A stretch of 64,000 bases of DNA from Clostridiales bacterium (GTDB taxonomy: Bacteria; Bacillota; Clostridia; Monoglobales; Monoglobaceae): NCBI GenBank assembly GCA_019419865.1, contig JAHZIG010000004.1, positions 91,094 to 155,093 of the forward strand, read 5' to 3'. The translations under genes and the position numbers were made by a program. The notes under the pieces were generated by a model. That model worked only from the letters and a program-made list of their open reading frames with translations, had not been told where the DNA came from and ran no database searches. Below, piece by piece: positions 17,381-27,200 of this stretch (position 1 is its first letter; each line of letters starts with the position of its first letter).

Positions 17381-18475
17381 CTATATGGTTAACCTCAGTT
17401 CTTCTATTTCGTCAAACAGCCTATCTCTGTCGAAACTATATATCAAATTATTGTTATAATAGAGCTCTAAGTCCGTATTTAATCTTAAAAAATCCCTTTC
17501 CGCGCCGAAAAATTCGCCGCTTTCCTCGTCGGGTTCGGACTCTTTCGCGTTTAGTTTATACAGTCTAAACAGCATATTTTCACAGTCCTTTACCCCTGTT
17601 ATATCCGCCGACTCGAATCCGTTTTTTTCATAGTCGTACCAATGCGTCTTTACCTCTGATACGCTTCTCAGCAGTCCCAGAACCAGCGCGGACAGAACCT
17701 CGTAAAAGGCGTCGAGCGTCTCGACGGTCGGTTGCTCCTCCTCGCCCGAAGGCTTAAACTCCAATAACAGATCTATCGAACGTTCGGACTCCTTTTCAAA
17801 CTCCTTGATCCAAAGCTTATCCGTCTTCGCGCTCTGATTCCAGTGCACGTACCTTGCCGAATCCCCGGTCCGGTATTCCCTGAGCTGTCTGACCTCGCGG
17901 CTGTCGCTGTCGGCGCTCGAAAGAGAACGCGTCCACTCAAAACCGTCGGCGTCGTACGCGTAGGACGGCAGTTCGACCGCTATCGCCTTGCTCCGCGGGA
18001 AAACCGCCATATCGAGTCTTAAGCCGTCATCGTCTTTCTTCTTAGCCGTAAACAACGACAGATAATCGCTTACGTATACGCGGTCTATTCGTATTGAGAC
18101 TATACCGCAATACGGAGCCTTAACGGTAAATTTCAATTCGCTCTCGCTTTTTCCGTCTATGGCGCCGTATATTACTTTGCCGGTTTTGACCGAGTTTCCG
18201 TACCCGTATGTAAAACGCGCCCCAAACCTGCCGATAGGAAACGCTCCTCCGTTTACCGCTGTCAAACTGCAAAGCTGCTCCTCGTTTTTTATCATCGAAC
18301 CGTCGTTCTTTTTAAAAACGAGTTTAAGTCTTCGCTTAAAGTGTCTGGACAGTATAAACATGCCTATAAACAGCGCCGCTTCGATCAAAAATAATATCAT
18401 CAGCGGCATGGACTGATACATACTCGCAACATAGTAGGTGAGCGCGGCGATAATTAAGAACACAGCCTTTCTCAT
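17381..18475 (-). CDS. DUF58-domain membrane protein
   Basis: 364 residues. Two N-terminal membrane helices (residues 3-42) precede a soluble part with the DUF58 core, including REYRTGDSARYVHWNQSAK near residue 205. DUF58 proteins are vWA-like and nearly always sit beside MoxR ATPases and TgpA-type transglutaminases, as here. The start overlaps the moxR stop by four bases. Its precise role is unknown. Confidence 0.9.
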   Translation of the reverse strand: MRKAVFLIIAALTYYVASMYQSMPLMILFLIEAALFIGMFILSRHFKRRLKLVFKKNDGSMIKNEEQLCSLTAVNGGAFPIGRFGARFTYGYGNSVKTGKVIYGAIDGKSESELKFTVKAPYCGIVSIRIDRVYVSDYLSLFTAKKKDDDGLRLDMAVFPRSKAIAVELPSYAYDADGFEWTRSLSSADSDSREVRQLREYRTGDSARYVHWNQSAKTDKLWIKEFEKESERSIDLLLEFKPSGEEEQPTVETLDAFYEVLSALVLGLLRSVSEVKTHWYDYEKNGFESADITGVKDCENMLFRLYKLNAKESEPDEESGEFFGAERDFLRLNTDLELYYNNNLIYSFDRDRLFDEIEELRLTI

Positions 18476-19425
18476 CGCCCGCTATCCCCCATCGGAGGCT
18501 TTTCTACGCTCTGTATTATGTCGTAGATAGCCTGCTCTTTCGATACGCTCTCCATCCTTGCGGTCATGTTCATAGAAAGCCTGTGCGAGACCACATAGGG
18601 AAATCTCTCCATTACATCGTTCGGAGTCGCGAACTCTCTGCCCTCGTACCACGCCGCGGCCTTCGCCAGCTTGACGAGCGCAATAGTCGCCCTCGGGCTG
18701 ACGCCCCTCTCGAAATACCTGTACTCTCTGGTGGCGCTTATCAGATCCAATATGTATCTGTATACGCTCTCTTTGATATATACGCCGTGGATCTCGCTCT
18801 GCATTTCAATAAGCGCGTTCTTATCGACTATCGGCTCTATCGTATCCAGCCTGTTTCGCTCCTCTATCGACATTGCCATCTTAAGCTCGCTCTCGTAGTC
18901 GGGATAGCCGAGCGACATAGACGCCATAAACCTGTCGAGCTGAGCCTCGGGCAGATACTGCGTTCCGGCGGCGCCGTACGGGTTCTGCGTAGCTATTACC
19001 AAAAACGGTTTCGGGACGTCTCTGGTCGTACCCTCTACCGACACCTTCCTCTCCTCCATTACCTCAAGGAGCGCGGACTGCGTTTTAGGAGAGGTGCGGT
19101 TTATCTCGTCCGCGAGCAGCAGATTACAAAAAACGCTGCCCGGCTGGTAGACGAACTTTTCCTCGTCCTTTCTGTACACAGAAAATCCGGTCAGATCGGA
19201 CGGCATAACGTCGGGCGTAAACTGCACCCTTCTGCAATCCAAGCCGAGCGTCTTTGAAAACGCGAGCGCCAGGGTCGTCTTGCCCACTCCGGGTATGTCC
19301 TCAAGCAATATATGCCCATTTGCCAAAAACGCCAGCATTATCTCCTTTACGATCTCTTCCTTGCCTATGATGATCTTATTCACCTGCTCGACCACTTCGC
19401 GGGCTTTTTTTACGTGCGCGTCCAC
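18472..19425 (-). CDS. MoxR-family AAA+ ATPase
   Basis: 317 residues from a GTG with AGGAGGT. Walker A is GVGKTTLA near residue 45, Walker B LLADEINR near 106, and an arginine-finger region lies in QLDRFM. A C-terminal AAA lid follows. MoxR proteins act as chaperone-like ATPases for co-encoded vWA or DUF58 partners. First gene of a three-gene operon with the DUF58 and transglutaminase genes. Confidence 0.93.
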   Translation of the reverse strand: MDAHVKKAREVVEQVNKIIIGKEEIVKEIMLAFLANGHILLEDIPGVGKTTLALAFSKTLGLDCRRVQFTPDVMPSDLTGFSVYRKDEEKFVYQPGSVFCNLLLADEINRTSPKTQSALLEVMEERKVSVEGTTRDVPKPFLVIATQNPYGAAGTQYLPEAQLDRFMASMSLGYPDYESELKMAMSIEERNRLDTIEPIVDKNALIEMQSEIHGVYIKESVYRYILDLISATREYRYFERGVSPRATIALVKLAKAAAWYEGREFATPNDVMERFPYVVSHRLSMNMTARMESVSKEQAIYDIIQSVEKPPMGDSGR

Positions 19426-19597
19426 TGTAATACCTCCTTTCTCTTAAATACTTATATATTTAAAATACCTGCGTATAGCTCCCTCGCTCTATTGCGTCGT
19501 AATATTACTCTCTAAGCTCTTTGACTTTAGCTGTTATTTACAAAAAATGTCTTTATGCAGCGCGATAAAATAAGTAATATTAACAACGCTTTCTTAA

Positions 19598-19628
19598 ATT
19601 ATAACACTTAAAGTTTACTATAAGTCAA
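19598..19628 (-). promoter_or_regulatory. possible promoter of the moxR operon
   Basis: Minus strand TTGACT (19623-19628) and TATAAT (19598-19603) are 19 bases apart, a longer spacer than usual. It is about 170 bases before moxR. The 19426-19732 gap shows no other feature except the terminator at its right end. Confidence 0.45.
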
Positions 19629-19688
19629 GAGTATAATGTTACGTTACTGTAAACATTTATATCCTATGTAAATAAAATTATTTATAAA

Positions 19689-19717
19689 TAATCCCGCCCT
19701 GATAAACAAAGGCGGGA
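19689..19717 (-). terminator. terminator of the cupin-acyl-CoA synthetase gene
   Basis: On the minus strand CTCCCGCC and GGCGGGAT form a stem around TTTGTTTATCAG just after the stop codon. A T-rich stretch follows. Confidence 0.75.
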
Positions 19718-19732
19718 GTATGTATTGTTAAC

Positions 19733-22042
19733 TTATTTATTATCTTGTTCTCTTATCTCGACTCTTCTTATCTTACCGCTGATAGTCTTGGGAAGCTCGT
19801 CGACGAACTCGACTATTCTCGGATATTTATAGGGCGCGGTGTGGGTCTTGACGTAGTTCTGGATCTCCTTCTTCAGATCGTCTGATTTCTCCGTTCCTTT
19901 TACAAGCACGATCGTCGCCTTTACGACCTGACCCCTGATCGGATCCGGCGCCGGGGTTATAGCGCATTCGAGCACGTACGGAAGCTCCATGATAACGCTC
20001 TCTATCTCGAACGGGCCGATCCTGTAGCCCGAAGATTTGATAACGTCGTCGGTCCTGCCCACGTACCAGAAATATCCGTCCTCGTCGTACCACGCGGTAT
20101 CTCCGGTATGATATACGCCGTCGTGCCACGCCTCTTTTGTAAGCTCCTCGTTGTTATAGTATCCGGCGAACAGTCCGCACGGTACTTTCTTATCGGTGCG
20201 TATAACGATCTCGCCTACTTCGCCCGGCTTAGCCTTCTGTCCGTCCGGCATGATTATGTCGACGTCGTACAGCGGGCTCGGTCTTCCCATAGAACCCGGC
20301 TTGGGATTTGTTCCGACCAGATTCGCCACTATGAGCGTGGTCTCCGTCTGACCGAAGCCCTCCATCAATTTACATCCGGTGTGCTTATAGAACTGCTGGA
20401 ACACCTCGGGGTTAAGCGCTTCGCCCGCGACCGTGCAGTATTCGAGCGAGCTGAGGTCGTATTTACCGAGATCCTCTTTTATAAAGAACCTGTACATCGT
20501 CGGCGGCGCGCAGAACGTCGTTATACGGTACTTAGCGAACAGCGGCAATATATCGTCGGCTTTGAATTTATCGAAGTCATACGTAAACAGCGGCGCTTCG
20601 CACATCCACTGACCGTACAGCTTGCCCCAGAGCGCCTTCGCCCAGCCTGTATCCGAGATCGTCAGATGCAGGCCGTTCGGGTTAACGTTATGCCAGTATT
20701 TTGCGGTTATAAAATGTCCGAGCGGGTATTTATGATTATGCATAGCTATTTTGGGATAGCCCGTCGTTCCCGAAGTGAAGAACATCACCATCGGCTCGTC
20801 TCCGCAGGCGGTCTCGTCGCCCGAAGGTCTCGGGAACTCGTCGCTGCATTCCTCTATCCCCTTATCAAAGTCGAGCCAGCCCTCTCGCTCGCCTCCGACC
20901 ATGATCTTCTTTATATCGAAGTCGCAGTTGCCCGCGCCCAGCTCGGCCTGATGCGCCGCGTCGCCGTCGGCGGTGCATACTATTGCCGAAACCCCCGCCG
21001 ATTTAAATCTATAATCAAAATCGTGTTCGACCAATAAGTCGGTCGCCGGGATCGCGATCGCGCCTATCTTATGAAGCGCGAGCATCGAGAACCAGAACTG
21101 GTAGTGACGCTTGAGGACCAGCATGACCTTGTCGCCCTTTTTTATACCGATAGACTTGAAATAGTTCGCGGTCTTTGCGGAATATCTCTTCATATCCCCG
21201 AACGTGAATCTGCGCTCGTCCTTGTTATGCGAAAGATGCAGCATAGCGAGCTTGTCCGGCTCCTTCTCCGCGATCTTGTCCACGATATCGAACGCAAAAT
21301 TAAATTTATCATCGTTTAAAAATTCTATACTCTTTAATACTCCGTTCTCGTCCGTTTCGGTTTTCACAAACTGCTCGTACACTCTTCCCTTTTCGTCGTC
21401 GCGCAGCTTGCTCGTCTCAACCTTCTCCGGCTGTACGTCGCCCGAATAATCCGCTTTCTTACCCGGCGGGGGCAGAACTATAGCGTAAAACTTACAGGCC
21501 TCGCCGCCCACGGCGATCATCCCGTGCGGGGTGAGACTGTCGTAGTATATAGAATCGCCCGCGTTTAAGACCTCGACGTTTTCGCCTATCTGTACCTTGA
21601 GCTGACCGCTCAGCACTATATCGAGTTCCTGACCTCTGTGGCGCGCCATCTTTATCTCTGCGTTCTGCTCATCCTCAGAATAGGGCGCGGTTACCAAAAA
21701 CGGCTCCGCGGTTCTGTTTTTGAACCTGGACGCAAGGCTGTTATATATGAACTCCTTGCGCCTTACCATCTTGGTACCCTCGCCGCTTCGCGTAAGTTCG
21801 TAAGCGGACAGCGTAGGGCTCGAGCCTTCGAGTATATCCGTAACGTCTACGCCTAAGCTATGCGCGCATAAATATATAAACGAAAAGCTAAAATCCTTCT
21901 TTCCGCTCTCGATCGCCTTATATTCATCCAACGTGACGGACGTATTATTCGCCATCTCCTCCTCGGACAGCCCTACTATCTCGCGCAGCGTCTTTATGCG
22001 CTCCGATACCACTTTCAGTCTTCCTTCTAACAACTCGTTCAT
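19733..22042 (-). CDS. XRE-cupin regulator fused to an acyl-CoA synthetase
   Basis: About 769 residues from the ATG at 22042 (GGAG spaced 8; the frame also offers TTG 22048). Residues 10-75 form an XRE helix-turn-helix, and 125-185 a cupin barrel (RHRGQELDIVLSGQL, then PHG). The rest, from about 235, is an AMP-forming ligase: MVMFFTSGTTGYPK, EGFGQTETT, YHTGDTAW and the lysine of PKTISGKIRR. It should activate a carboxylic acid to acyl-AMP and acyl-CoA; acetate or medium-chain acids are likely. The two halves usually exist as separate proteins. No frameshift or stop is visible at the join. It has its own promoter. Confidence 0.88.
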   Translation of the reverse strand: MNELLEGRLKVVSERIKTLREIVGLSEEEMANNTSVTLDEYKAIESGKKDFSFSFIYLCAHSLGVDVTDILEGSSPTLSAYELTRSGEGTKMVRRKEFIYNSLASRFKNRTAEPFLVTAPYSEDEQNAEIKMARHRGQELDIVLSGQLKVQIGENVEVLNAGDSIYYDSLTPHGMIAVGGEACKFYAIVLPPPGKKADYSGDVQPEKVETSKLRDDEKGRVYEQFVKTETDENGVLKSIEFLNDDKFNFAFDIVDKIAEKEPDKLAMLHLSHNKDERRFTFGDMKRYSAKTANYFKSIGIKKGDKVMLVLKRHYQFWFSMLALHKIGAIAIPATDLLVEHDFDYRFKSAGVSAIVCTADGDAAHQAELGAGNCDFDIKKIMVGGEREGWLDFDKGIEECSDEFPRPSGDETACGDEPMVMFFTSGTTGYPKIAMHNHKYPLGHFITAKYWHNVNPNGLHLTISDTGWAKALWGKLYGQWMCEAPLFTYDFDKFKADDILPLFAKYRITTFCAPPTMYRFFIKEDLGKYDLSSLEYCTVAGEALNPEVFQQFYKHTGCKLMEGFGQTETTLIVANLVGTNPKPGSMGRPSPLYDVDIIMPDGQKAKPGEVGEIVIRTDKKVPCGLFAGYYNNEELTKEAWHDGVYHTGDTAWYDEDGYFWYVGRTDDVIKSSGYRIGPFEIESVIMELPYVLECAITPAPDPIRGQVVKATIVLVKGTEKSDDLKKEIQNYVKTHTAPYKYPRIVEFVDELPKTISGKIRRVEIREQDNK

Positions 22043-22126
22043 CGCCAATTCTCCTTTACTCTCGGTTTCGTTTACAACAATTTTATTTAGATACTTTTTA
22101 AGTTATATAAACAAACTTTACTAACA

Positions 22127-22155
22127 AGTATATCAGTTTGAACAAATCTTGTCAA
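22127..22155 (-). promoter_or_regulatory. sigma-A promoter of the cupin-synthetase gene
   Basis: Minus strand TTGACA (22150-22155), 17 bases, TATACT (22127-22132), about 85 bases before the start codon. The protein's own HTH suggests autoregulation here (inference). Confidence 0.85.
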
Positions 22156-22268
22156 CGAAATCCGTCTATTTTTTTGCAGTTTTTAAACATAGACGGCCTG
22201 TAAGAAGATCTGTATATCAATATGTTAGCCATACTATCGACGCCCGGAGCCTCGGCGCTCCCGGCCGC

Positions 22269-22309
22269 AAAAAAGCCGCCGCCCCAAGGAAATTCCCGCA
22301 GGCGGCGGC
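22269..22309 (-). terminator. strong terminator of the secreted dockerin protein gene
   Basis: GGCGGCGGC (22301-22309) pairs with GCCGCCGCC (22275-22283); read on the minus strand the stem is followed by TTTTTT. The remaining 22160-22268 holds no gene that I can support. Confidence 0.88.
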
Positions 22310-22364
22310 CTAATATTCAACTTTTATCTATAAGTCCGAGCTATTTGCAAAGCGTTTTATAAAA

Positions 22365-25058
22365 CTATTTTCCCCAGGATACGAGTACCATAGCAACGTC
22401 CTTAGAGTCTATCTTGCCGTCGCGGTTTAGGTCGTACTTCGCGTAGCCTTCGTTATAGGTTTCACCTTCAACGTTCAGATCAATTTCACCGAAGTAGGAT
22501 ACTACCGCCGACAGATCGTAGATATCTATCTTGTTATTCATAACTATATCGCCCGCAAGATAGGTCACGTTCGCCTCGCTGTCGTCGTTACCCATTTCGA
22601 TCGCTACTGCCGCGTCCTTAACGTTGTTCCAGAAGCTCAGCGTCTTGTCCTCGTTTAAGTTGACAGTATAGCGCGCGGTTCTGTAGCCCTCGCCCTCGAT
22701 CGTCACATTATAGGTAAGGTTCTTGACGAAGGCGCCTGTGTAAGTATACGTGCAGGTATCCGGGTCAAAGCTGAACGTTTCGGTTTCAGGATCCGTAACG
22801 GCTGCGTCCGTACCAAACGCTATCACTCTCGGCTCAGTCAGCGTTCCGCCGGATATGGTAGCTCTCATCTGCTGATAAGCCGCCGGGTTGTTCTCGATCG
22901 CGTTCGGGAAGTTCACGTTTATCGTAAGAGCGCTCGTCTCGGGCTGTAAGTTGAGCTCGATAGCTTCGCCGAATGTCAACAATCCCGTATCTGTACCGTC
23001 GCCGGTCGGGATATACGTATCGACAATATTATCGCTGTACTCCGCGGTATTCACCTTAGCGTCAGGATACTCGACGCACGCGAACGTACCCGAGCCGTAG
23101 CCGGTGAATACGACGCTGCCGACGCATAAGGACTGGCCCGTAGCGTCCGCTTCGTTTATTCCGTCGAAATAGAAACCGTAAATATTCTCTCCCAGATCTA
23201 CGATATTTATATTTGCGGCGGGGACGATCTCATAGTCCACGGCGCCCTCTGTCAAGGTAAGCGCAAACTTAAGCTCCGCGGATGAGAGACGGTTGATATA
23301 TCTCCCATCCTCGGCTACCAGCATAAGGTCGTATGTATTCGCGTCCGCTCCCGGCGTAAGCTCGACGGAGATCTCGCTCGTGATAGCGCTGTCGCCCGAG
23401 CCTTCCAATACGACGTTAGTTCCGTCGCTGTTTTGAACCATAGTATAGCCCTCCGCGACATATGCGGATATGTCGTCTGTAAAGCTTCCCGCTGTGATCG
23501 CTATAGACGGATCGTTAGCTTCCGCGGTAATATTATTAAACTCGCCCTCAAAAGTACCGCCGTTGATGTTCAACTGCAGTAAATTAGACAGATTGTCTTC
23601 TGTATCGCTATACGTACTGATCTCGACGTCGCCGTCTATCACGCCCGTCATGCTCTCGTCCACCGTTACCGAAACGCCGCTCGAATATGTAGAGTTGGGC
23701 CAGTAACACACGTCGAACGCCACGTTACGCGCCTTGATATTTGTATTTCCTTTAAGCGTAATATTACCGTAATTGTTGCTCAGGACATAGCTGCATAAGA
23801 ATGGAGAATTTCCTGTAGTTCCGTCCAGGGTCATGTCCTCGAGAGTCAAATTACTGTAATTTTGGATCAATATATAAGCGGACAATGCGCCGCGCTCAAT
23901 CGTACCGTTCTTAAAAGTAAGATTGGAATCCTTAAGCAGCTGCATACCGTTAGTTTTCGTACCCGTCGATCCCACAGTATTCAAGATCCAATACGAATGT
24001 CCGCCAAAATCGATCGTAAAATCACTGCCCTCGGGTACGACTATACCGTCTCCCCTGGCATCCTTTAAAAGCAGTATAGTCTCGCCGTCTTCTACTTCCG
24101 CAATAGCGTCTACAAGAGAATTATAGTAATAAGTAAGTCCATCCCTCTCGATAGAAGTCATAGCGTTCTCCTGAGAGATCGGAGTTACGACTCCGGTATC
24201 CGGATCGTAAGCGGCCGCCTTGGATACATAATCCGATACGTCGGCGACAAAGCTGCCCGCCATGATCGTTATATCCGGGTTTTTATCAGCCGAAATATAA
24301 CTTGTGAACTCGCCCTCAAAAGTACCGCCGTTGATGCTCAGCTGCACTTTTTCCGACAGATCCTCAGCCGTCGTATCGCTCGTAGCAATCTCAATATCGC
24401 CGTCTATCGTGCCGGTCATGCTCGAATCTATCGTGACGGAAACGCCGTCCGCATATGAAGGCGGCCAATAATACACGTCGAAAGCTACGCCGGTAGCATT
24501 GATGTTTGTATCTCCTTTAAGAGTAATATCGCCGTAGTTATTGCTCAGGACATAGGCGCACGAATTCGCGCTTTCTCCCGTAGTTCCATCGAGCGTTATA
24601 TTTTCAAGAGTCAGATTACTGTAATTTTGGATAAGAATTTGTATGCCTGCTGCAGCGCGCTCTATCGTACCGTTCTTAAATATCAGGTTAGAATCCCTAA
24701 GCAGTTGCATACCGTTAGTTTCCGTACCGGTAGATCCCACAGTAGTCAAGATCCGATACGTATGTCCGCCAAAGTCGATCGTAAAATCACTGCCCGAGGG
24801 AACAACTATTCCGTCTCCCTCAGTATCCTTTAAAAGCGTAATAGTCTCGCCGTTTTGCACGTCCGCAACAGCGTCTACAAGAGAATCATAGTAAACAACC
24901 CCGTCAGCCCTTGTAATGGAAACCGCGTCATCCTCTGCGAGAGCTACATTCGAGTCGATTTCCGTTCCCGCGCCGTCTAACCCCTCCGCGCTCGCCGTGA
25001 CCGCCGTAAGCGTCAGCAAAAGCGTCAGCATAGCGATACTTAAAATAATTTTTTTCAT
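22365..25058 (-). CDS. secreted two-repeat protein with C-terminal dockerin-like module
   Basis: 897 residues. A signal peptide (about 1-24) leads to two homologous blocks of roughly 235 residues (47-283 and 302-540). Each block has DSLVDA.., IDFGGH, NYSNLTLE and LSNNYG motifs of a right-handed beta-helix type. A middle region (about 560-690) looks like a cohesin/beta-sandwich linker. The C-terminus (about 832-897) has paired calcium-loop segments, NNKIDIYDLSAVVSYF and DLNRDGKIDSKDVAMVL, as in type I dockerins. It is exported, and could bind polysaccharide or a cohesin partner. No catalytic residues are evident. Clean GGGGG RBS. Confidence 0.8.
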   Translation of the reverse strand: MKKIILSIAMLTLLLTLTAVTASAEGLDGAGTEIDSNVALAEDDAVSITRADGVVYYDSLVDAVADVQNGETITLLKDTEGDGIVVPSGSDFTIDFGGHTYRILTTVGSTGTETNGMQLLRDSNLIFKNGTIERAAAGIQILIQNYSNLTLENITLDGTTGESANSCAYVLSNNYGDITLKGDTNINATGVAFDVYYWPPSYADGVSVTIDSSMTGTIDGDIEIATSDTTAEDLSEKVQLSINGGTFEGEFTSYISADKNPDITIMAGSFVADVSDYVSKAAAYDPDTGVVTPISQENAMTSIERDGLTYYYNSLVDAIAEVEDGETILLLKDARGDGIVVPEGSDFTIDFGGHSYWILNTVGSTGTKTNGMQLLKDSNLTFKNGTIERGALSAYILIQNYSNLTLEDMTLDGTTGNSPFLCSYVLSNNYGNITLKGNTNIKARNVAFDVCYWPNSTYSSGVSVTVDESMTGVIDGDVEISTYSDTEDNLSNLLQLNINGGTFEGEFNNITAEANDPSIAITAGSFTDDISAYVAEGYTMVQNSDGTNVVLEGSGDSAITSEISVELTPGADANTYDLMLVAEDGRYINRLSSAELKFALTLTEGAVDYEIVPAANINIVDLGENIYGFYFDGINEADATGQSLCVGSVVFTGYGSGTFACVEYPDAKVNTAEYSDNIVDTYIPTGDGTDTGLLTFGEAIELNLQPETSALTINVNFPNAIENNPAAYQQMRATISGGTLTEPRVIAFGTDAAVTDPETETFSFDPDTCTYTYTGAFVKNLTYNVTIEGEGYRTARYTVNLNEDKTLSFWNNVKDAAVAIEMGNDDSEANVTYLAGDIVMNNKIDIYDLSAVVSYFGEIDLNVEGETYNEGYAKYDLNRDGKIDSKDVAMVLVSWGK

Positions 25059-25078
25059 TTGTTGATATCCCCCTTACA

Positions 25079-25102
25079 TTATTATATTATTATATTATTA
25101 TA
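25079..25102. repeat. ATT-rich 8-bp repeats in the leader
   Basis: TTATTATA-type units repeat about three times shortly upstream of the secreted protein's ribosome site. This short microsatellite could vary in length. Confidence 0.5.
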
Positions 25103-25279
25103 ATTTTTAATTTTTTCTGTTTAAATTGTCTAAATATTCGCAGATCAGAAGACTTTGGGCGATAATTCTCCCTATTCCATTTTGTGATTATAAAGATATT
25201 CTATTTTACCTTTTATCCAACTCTTCTGCGCGCACGATCCATGCCCGCGCGAATCGATTAAAATTTTGTCATTTTTTTC

Positions 25280-25308
25280 ATTATACACAACCTCTCGCGC
25301 TTTGTCAA
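25280..25308 (-). promoter_or_regulatory. consensus promoter of the secreted protein gene
   Basis: Minus strand TTGACA (25303-25308), 17 bases, TATAAT (25280-25285), both perfect. It implies a 5' leader of about 215 bases before the start at 25058. I see no known riboswitch in that leader. This explains 25059-25308, where a frame on the minus strand is not a gene. Confidence 0.85.
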
Positions 25309-25393
25309 TAAAAAACAAATTAAATGCGAAAGCCGTAAATATTATAACAGAGATCGCTTTAAAAAGTCTGATATTGCCGATAAATTTTATCCA

Positions 25394-25432
25394 AAAACAG
25401 CAAAAAGCGATACGCCATAAAGACATACCGCT
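25394..25432 (-). terminator. terminator of rpsB-tsf
   Basis: On the minus strand AAAGCGGTA and TATCGCTTT form a stem with loop, followed by TTG and T-rich sequence, about 45 bases after the tsf stop. Confidence 0.65.
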
Positions 25433-25475
25433 TTCCGTAAATATTGATCCGTTATAAATCTTAAGCCGATCCGAC

Positions 25476-26393
25476 TTATTTTATCATCGAAGCCACTTCG
25501 TCCGCAAAATCGTCCTGCTTCTTCTCAATGCCTTCGCCCGTCTCGAAACGTACAAAGCTCTTTAAAACGATATCGGAACCGATCTCTTTAGAAACCTGCT
25601 TAACATACTGCTCTACGGTCTCCTTGTTAGTAGCCTTAACGTATTCTTGCTCGAGCAGGCAAACTTCTTTGAGCTCTTTTGCAAGACGGCCGGTTATCAT
25701 CTTCTCTATGATATTATCCGGCTTGCTCGCGTTCTTGGGATCGTTCTTAGCCTGAGCCATGAGGATCTCTTTTTCGTGGTTCTTGTACTCTTCCGAAACG
25801 TCCGCACTCGAGAGATACTTAGGATTGAGCGCCGCTATCTGCATAGCTACGTTCTTGAGACACTCTCTTACCTGATCGTTGTCGGGAGCCGAAGCCTCGA
25901 CCAAAACGCCGATCTTGCCTGCGGCGTGGATATAGTCTACAACAACGCCGTCGGTGTCGATCCTTGCGAAACGTCTGATGTTCATGTTCTCGCCGATCGT
26001 AGCGATCTTCTCGGTAAGCGCCTCGCCTACGGTATTAGATCCGCCGCTGATCGTCATAGCCTTAAGATCCTCGACGTCGGCCGGAGCTCCGTCAGCGATC
26101 GTCTTAGCGACGTCGGAAACGAAGTTCTGGAAATCGTTGTTCTTAGCGACAAAGTCGGTCTCCGAGTTGACCTCTACCACAACGCCTACGCCGCCGTTTA
26201 TATAGGATTTAACGATACCCTCCGCAGCTATTCTGCCCGCTTTCTTAGCGGCCTTGGAAAGACCTTTTTCTCTCAAATATTCAACGGCCTTGTCCATATC
26301 TCCGTCCGTTTCCTGAAGAGCCTTTTTGCAGTCCATCATTCCGCAGCCGGTCATTTCTCTGAGCGATTTTACATCTTGTGCTGTAAATGCCAT
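25476..26393 (-). CDS. tsf: translation elongation factor Ts
   Basis: 305 residues. An N-terminal UBA-like domain (LREMTGCGMMDCKKAL) is followed by the EF-Tu-contacting motif SETDFVAKN near residue 80 and the dimerisation core. It exchanges GDP for GTP on EF-Tu. It follows rpsB after 63 bases. The usual next genes, pyrH and frr, are missing here; a terminator and unrelated genes follow. Confidence 0.97.
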   Translation of the reverse strand: MAFTAQDVKSLREMTGCGMMDCKKALQETDGDMDKAVEYLREKGLSKAAKKAGRIAAEGIVKSYINGGVGVVVEVNSETDFVAKNNDFQNFVSDVAKTIADGAPADVEDLKAMTISGGSNTVGEALTEKIATIGENMNIRRFARIDTDGVVVDYIHAAGKIGVLVEASAPDNDQVRECLKNVAMQIAALNPKYLSSADVSEEYKNHEKEILMAQAKNDPKNASKPDNIIEKMITGRLAKELKEVCLLEQEYVKATNKETVEQYVKQVSKEIGSDIVLKSFVRFETGEGIEKKQDDFADEVASMIK

Positions 26394-26456
26394 TATCTGA
26401 TACTCCCTTTCATGTTTTAGCTTATCAAACGTAACTTTAAGTTTATTGTCCCGAAA

Positions 26457-27200
26457 TTATTCGTCTATCATGTCGAGGTTTACGTCCTCGTCTTCAGCGG
26501 CCGAATCTTCCATCTGCTCGCCCTGTTTTCCTTCCAAGATAGCGTTGCCTATAGTATTTACTATAAGTTTTACCGCGCGGATAGCGTCGTCGTTGCCCGG
26601 TATCGGGAAATCCGCTTCCTCAGGATCGCAGTTGGTATCTACTATTGCGATTACGGGTATGCCCAGCTTGTGAGCCTCAGCTATAGCGTTCTTCTCTTTT
26701 CTCGGGTCTACTACGAACATAGCCTGCGGCAGATCCTGCATGTTCTTGATACCGCCGAGGAACTTCTCGAGCTTCTCTTTTTCAAGGTTGAGCTTGATGA
26801 CTTCCTTCTTGGGAAGAAGATCCATCGTGCCGTCCTCAGCCATTTTCTCAAGCTGGAACAGTCTGTTTATTCTTTGCTTGATGGTCTTGAAGTTTGTGAG
26901 CATACCGCCGAGCCATCTTGCGTTGACGTAGAACATTCCCGTTCTCTCAGCCTCTTCCTTGATAGCTTCCTGAGCCTGCTTCTTGGTTCCGACGAACAGA
27001 ACCGAACCGCCCTCCGCCGCGATGTCGCGCACGAAGTAGTAAGCCTCTTCTATCTTCTTAACCGTCTTCTGCAGATCGATTATATAGATGCCGTTCCTTT
27101 CCGTAAAAATGTACTCCGCCATTTTGGGGTTCCAGCGACGCGTCTGATGACCGAAGTGAACGCCCGATTCAAGCAGTTGTTTCATTTGAATTACTCCCAT
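26457..27200 (-). CDS. rpsB: 30S ribosomal protein S2
   Basis: 247 residues. The S2 signatures are [17 protein letters not shown] at the start and the central [10 protein letters not shown] and [11 protein letters not shown]. The C-terminal 25 residues are acidic and variable, as often seen. First gene of rpsB-tsf, with RBS TGGAGG and a consensus-spaced promoter 130 bases upstream. Confidence 0.98.
   Translation of the reverse strand: MGVIQMKQLLESGVHFGHQTRRWNPKMAEYIFTERNGIYIIDLQKTVKKIEEAYYFVRDIAAEGGSVLFVGTKKQAQEAIKEEAERTGMFYVNARWLGGMLTNFKTIKQRINRLFQLEKMAEDGTMDLLPKKEVIKLNLEKEKLEKFLGGIKNMQDLPQAMFVVDPRKEKNAIAEAHKLGIPVIAIVDTNCDPEEADFPIPGNDDAIRAVKLIVNTIGNAILEGKQGEQMEDSAAEDEDVNLDMIDE

Noticed and set aside
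25172..25426. 84-codon frame on the minus strand with a hydrophobic stretch
   Set aside because: Its start lies inside the tsf terminator stem and it runs through a perfect promoter; no RBS.
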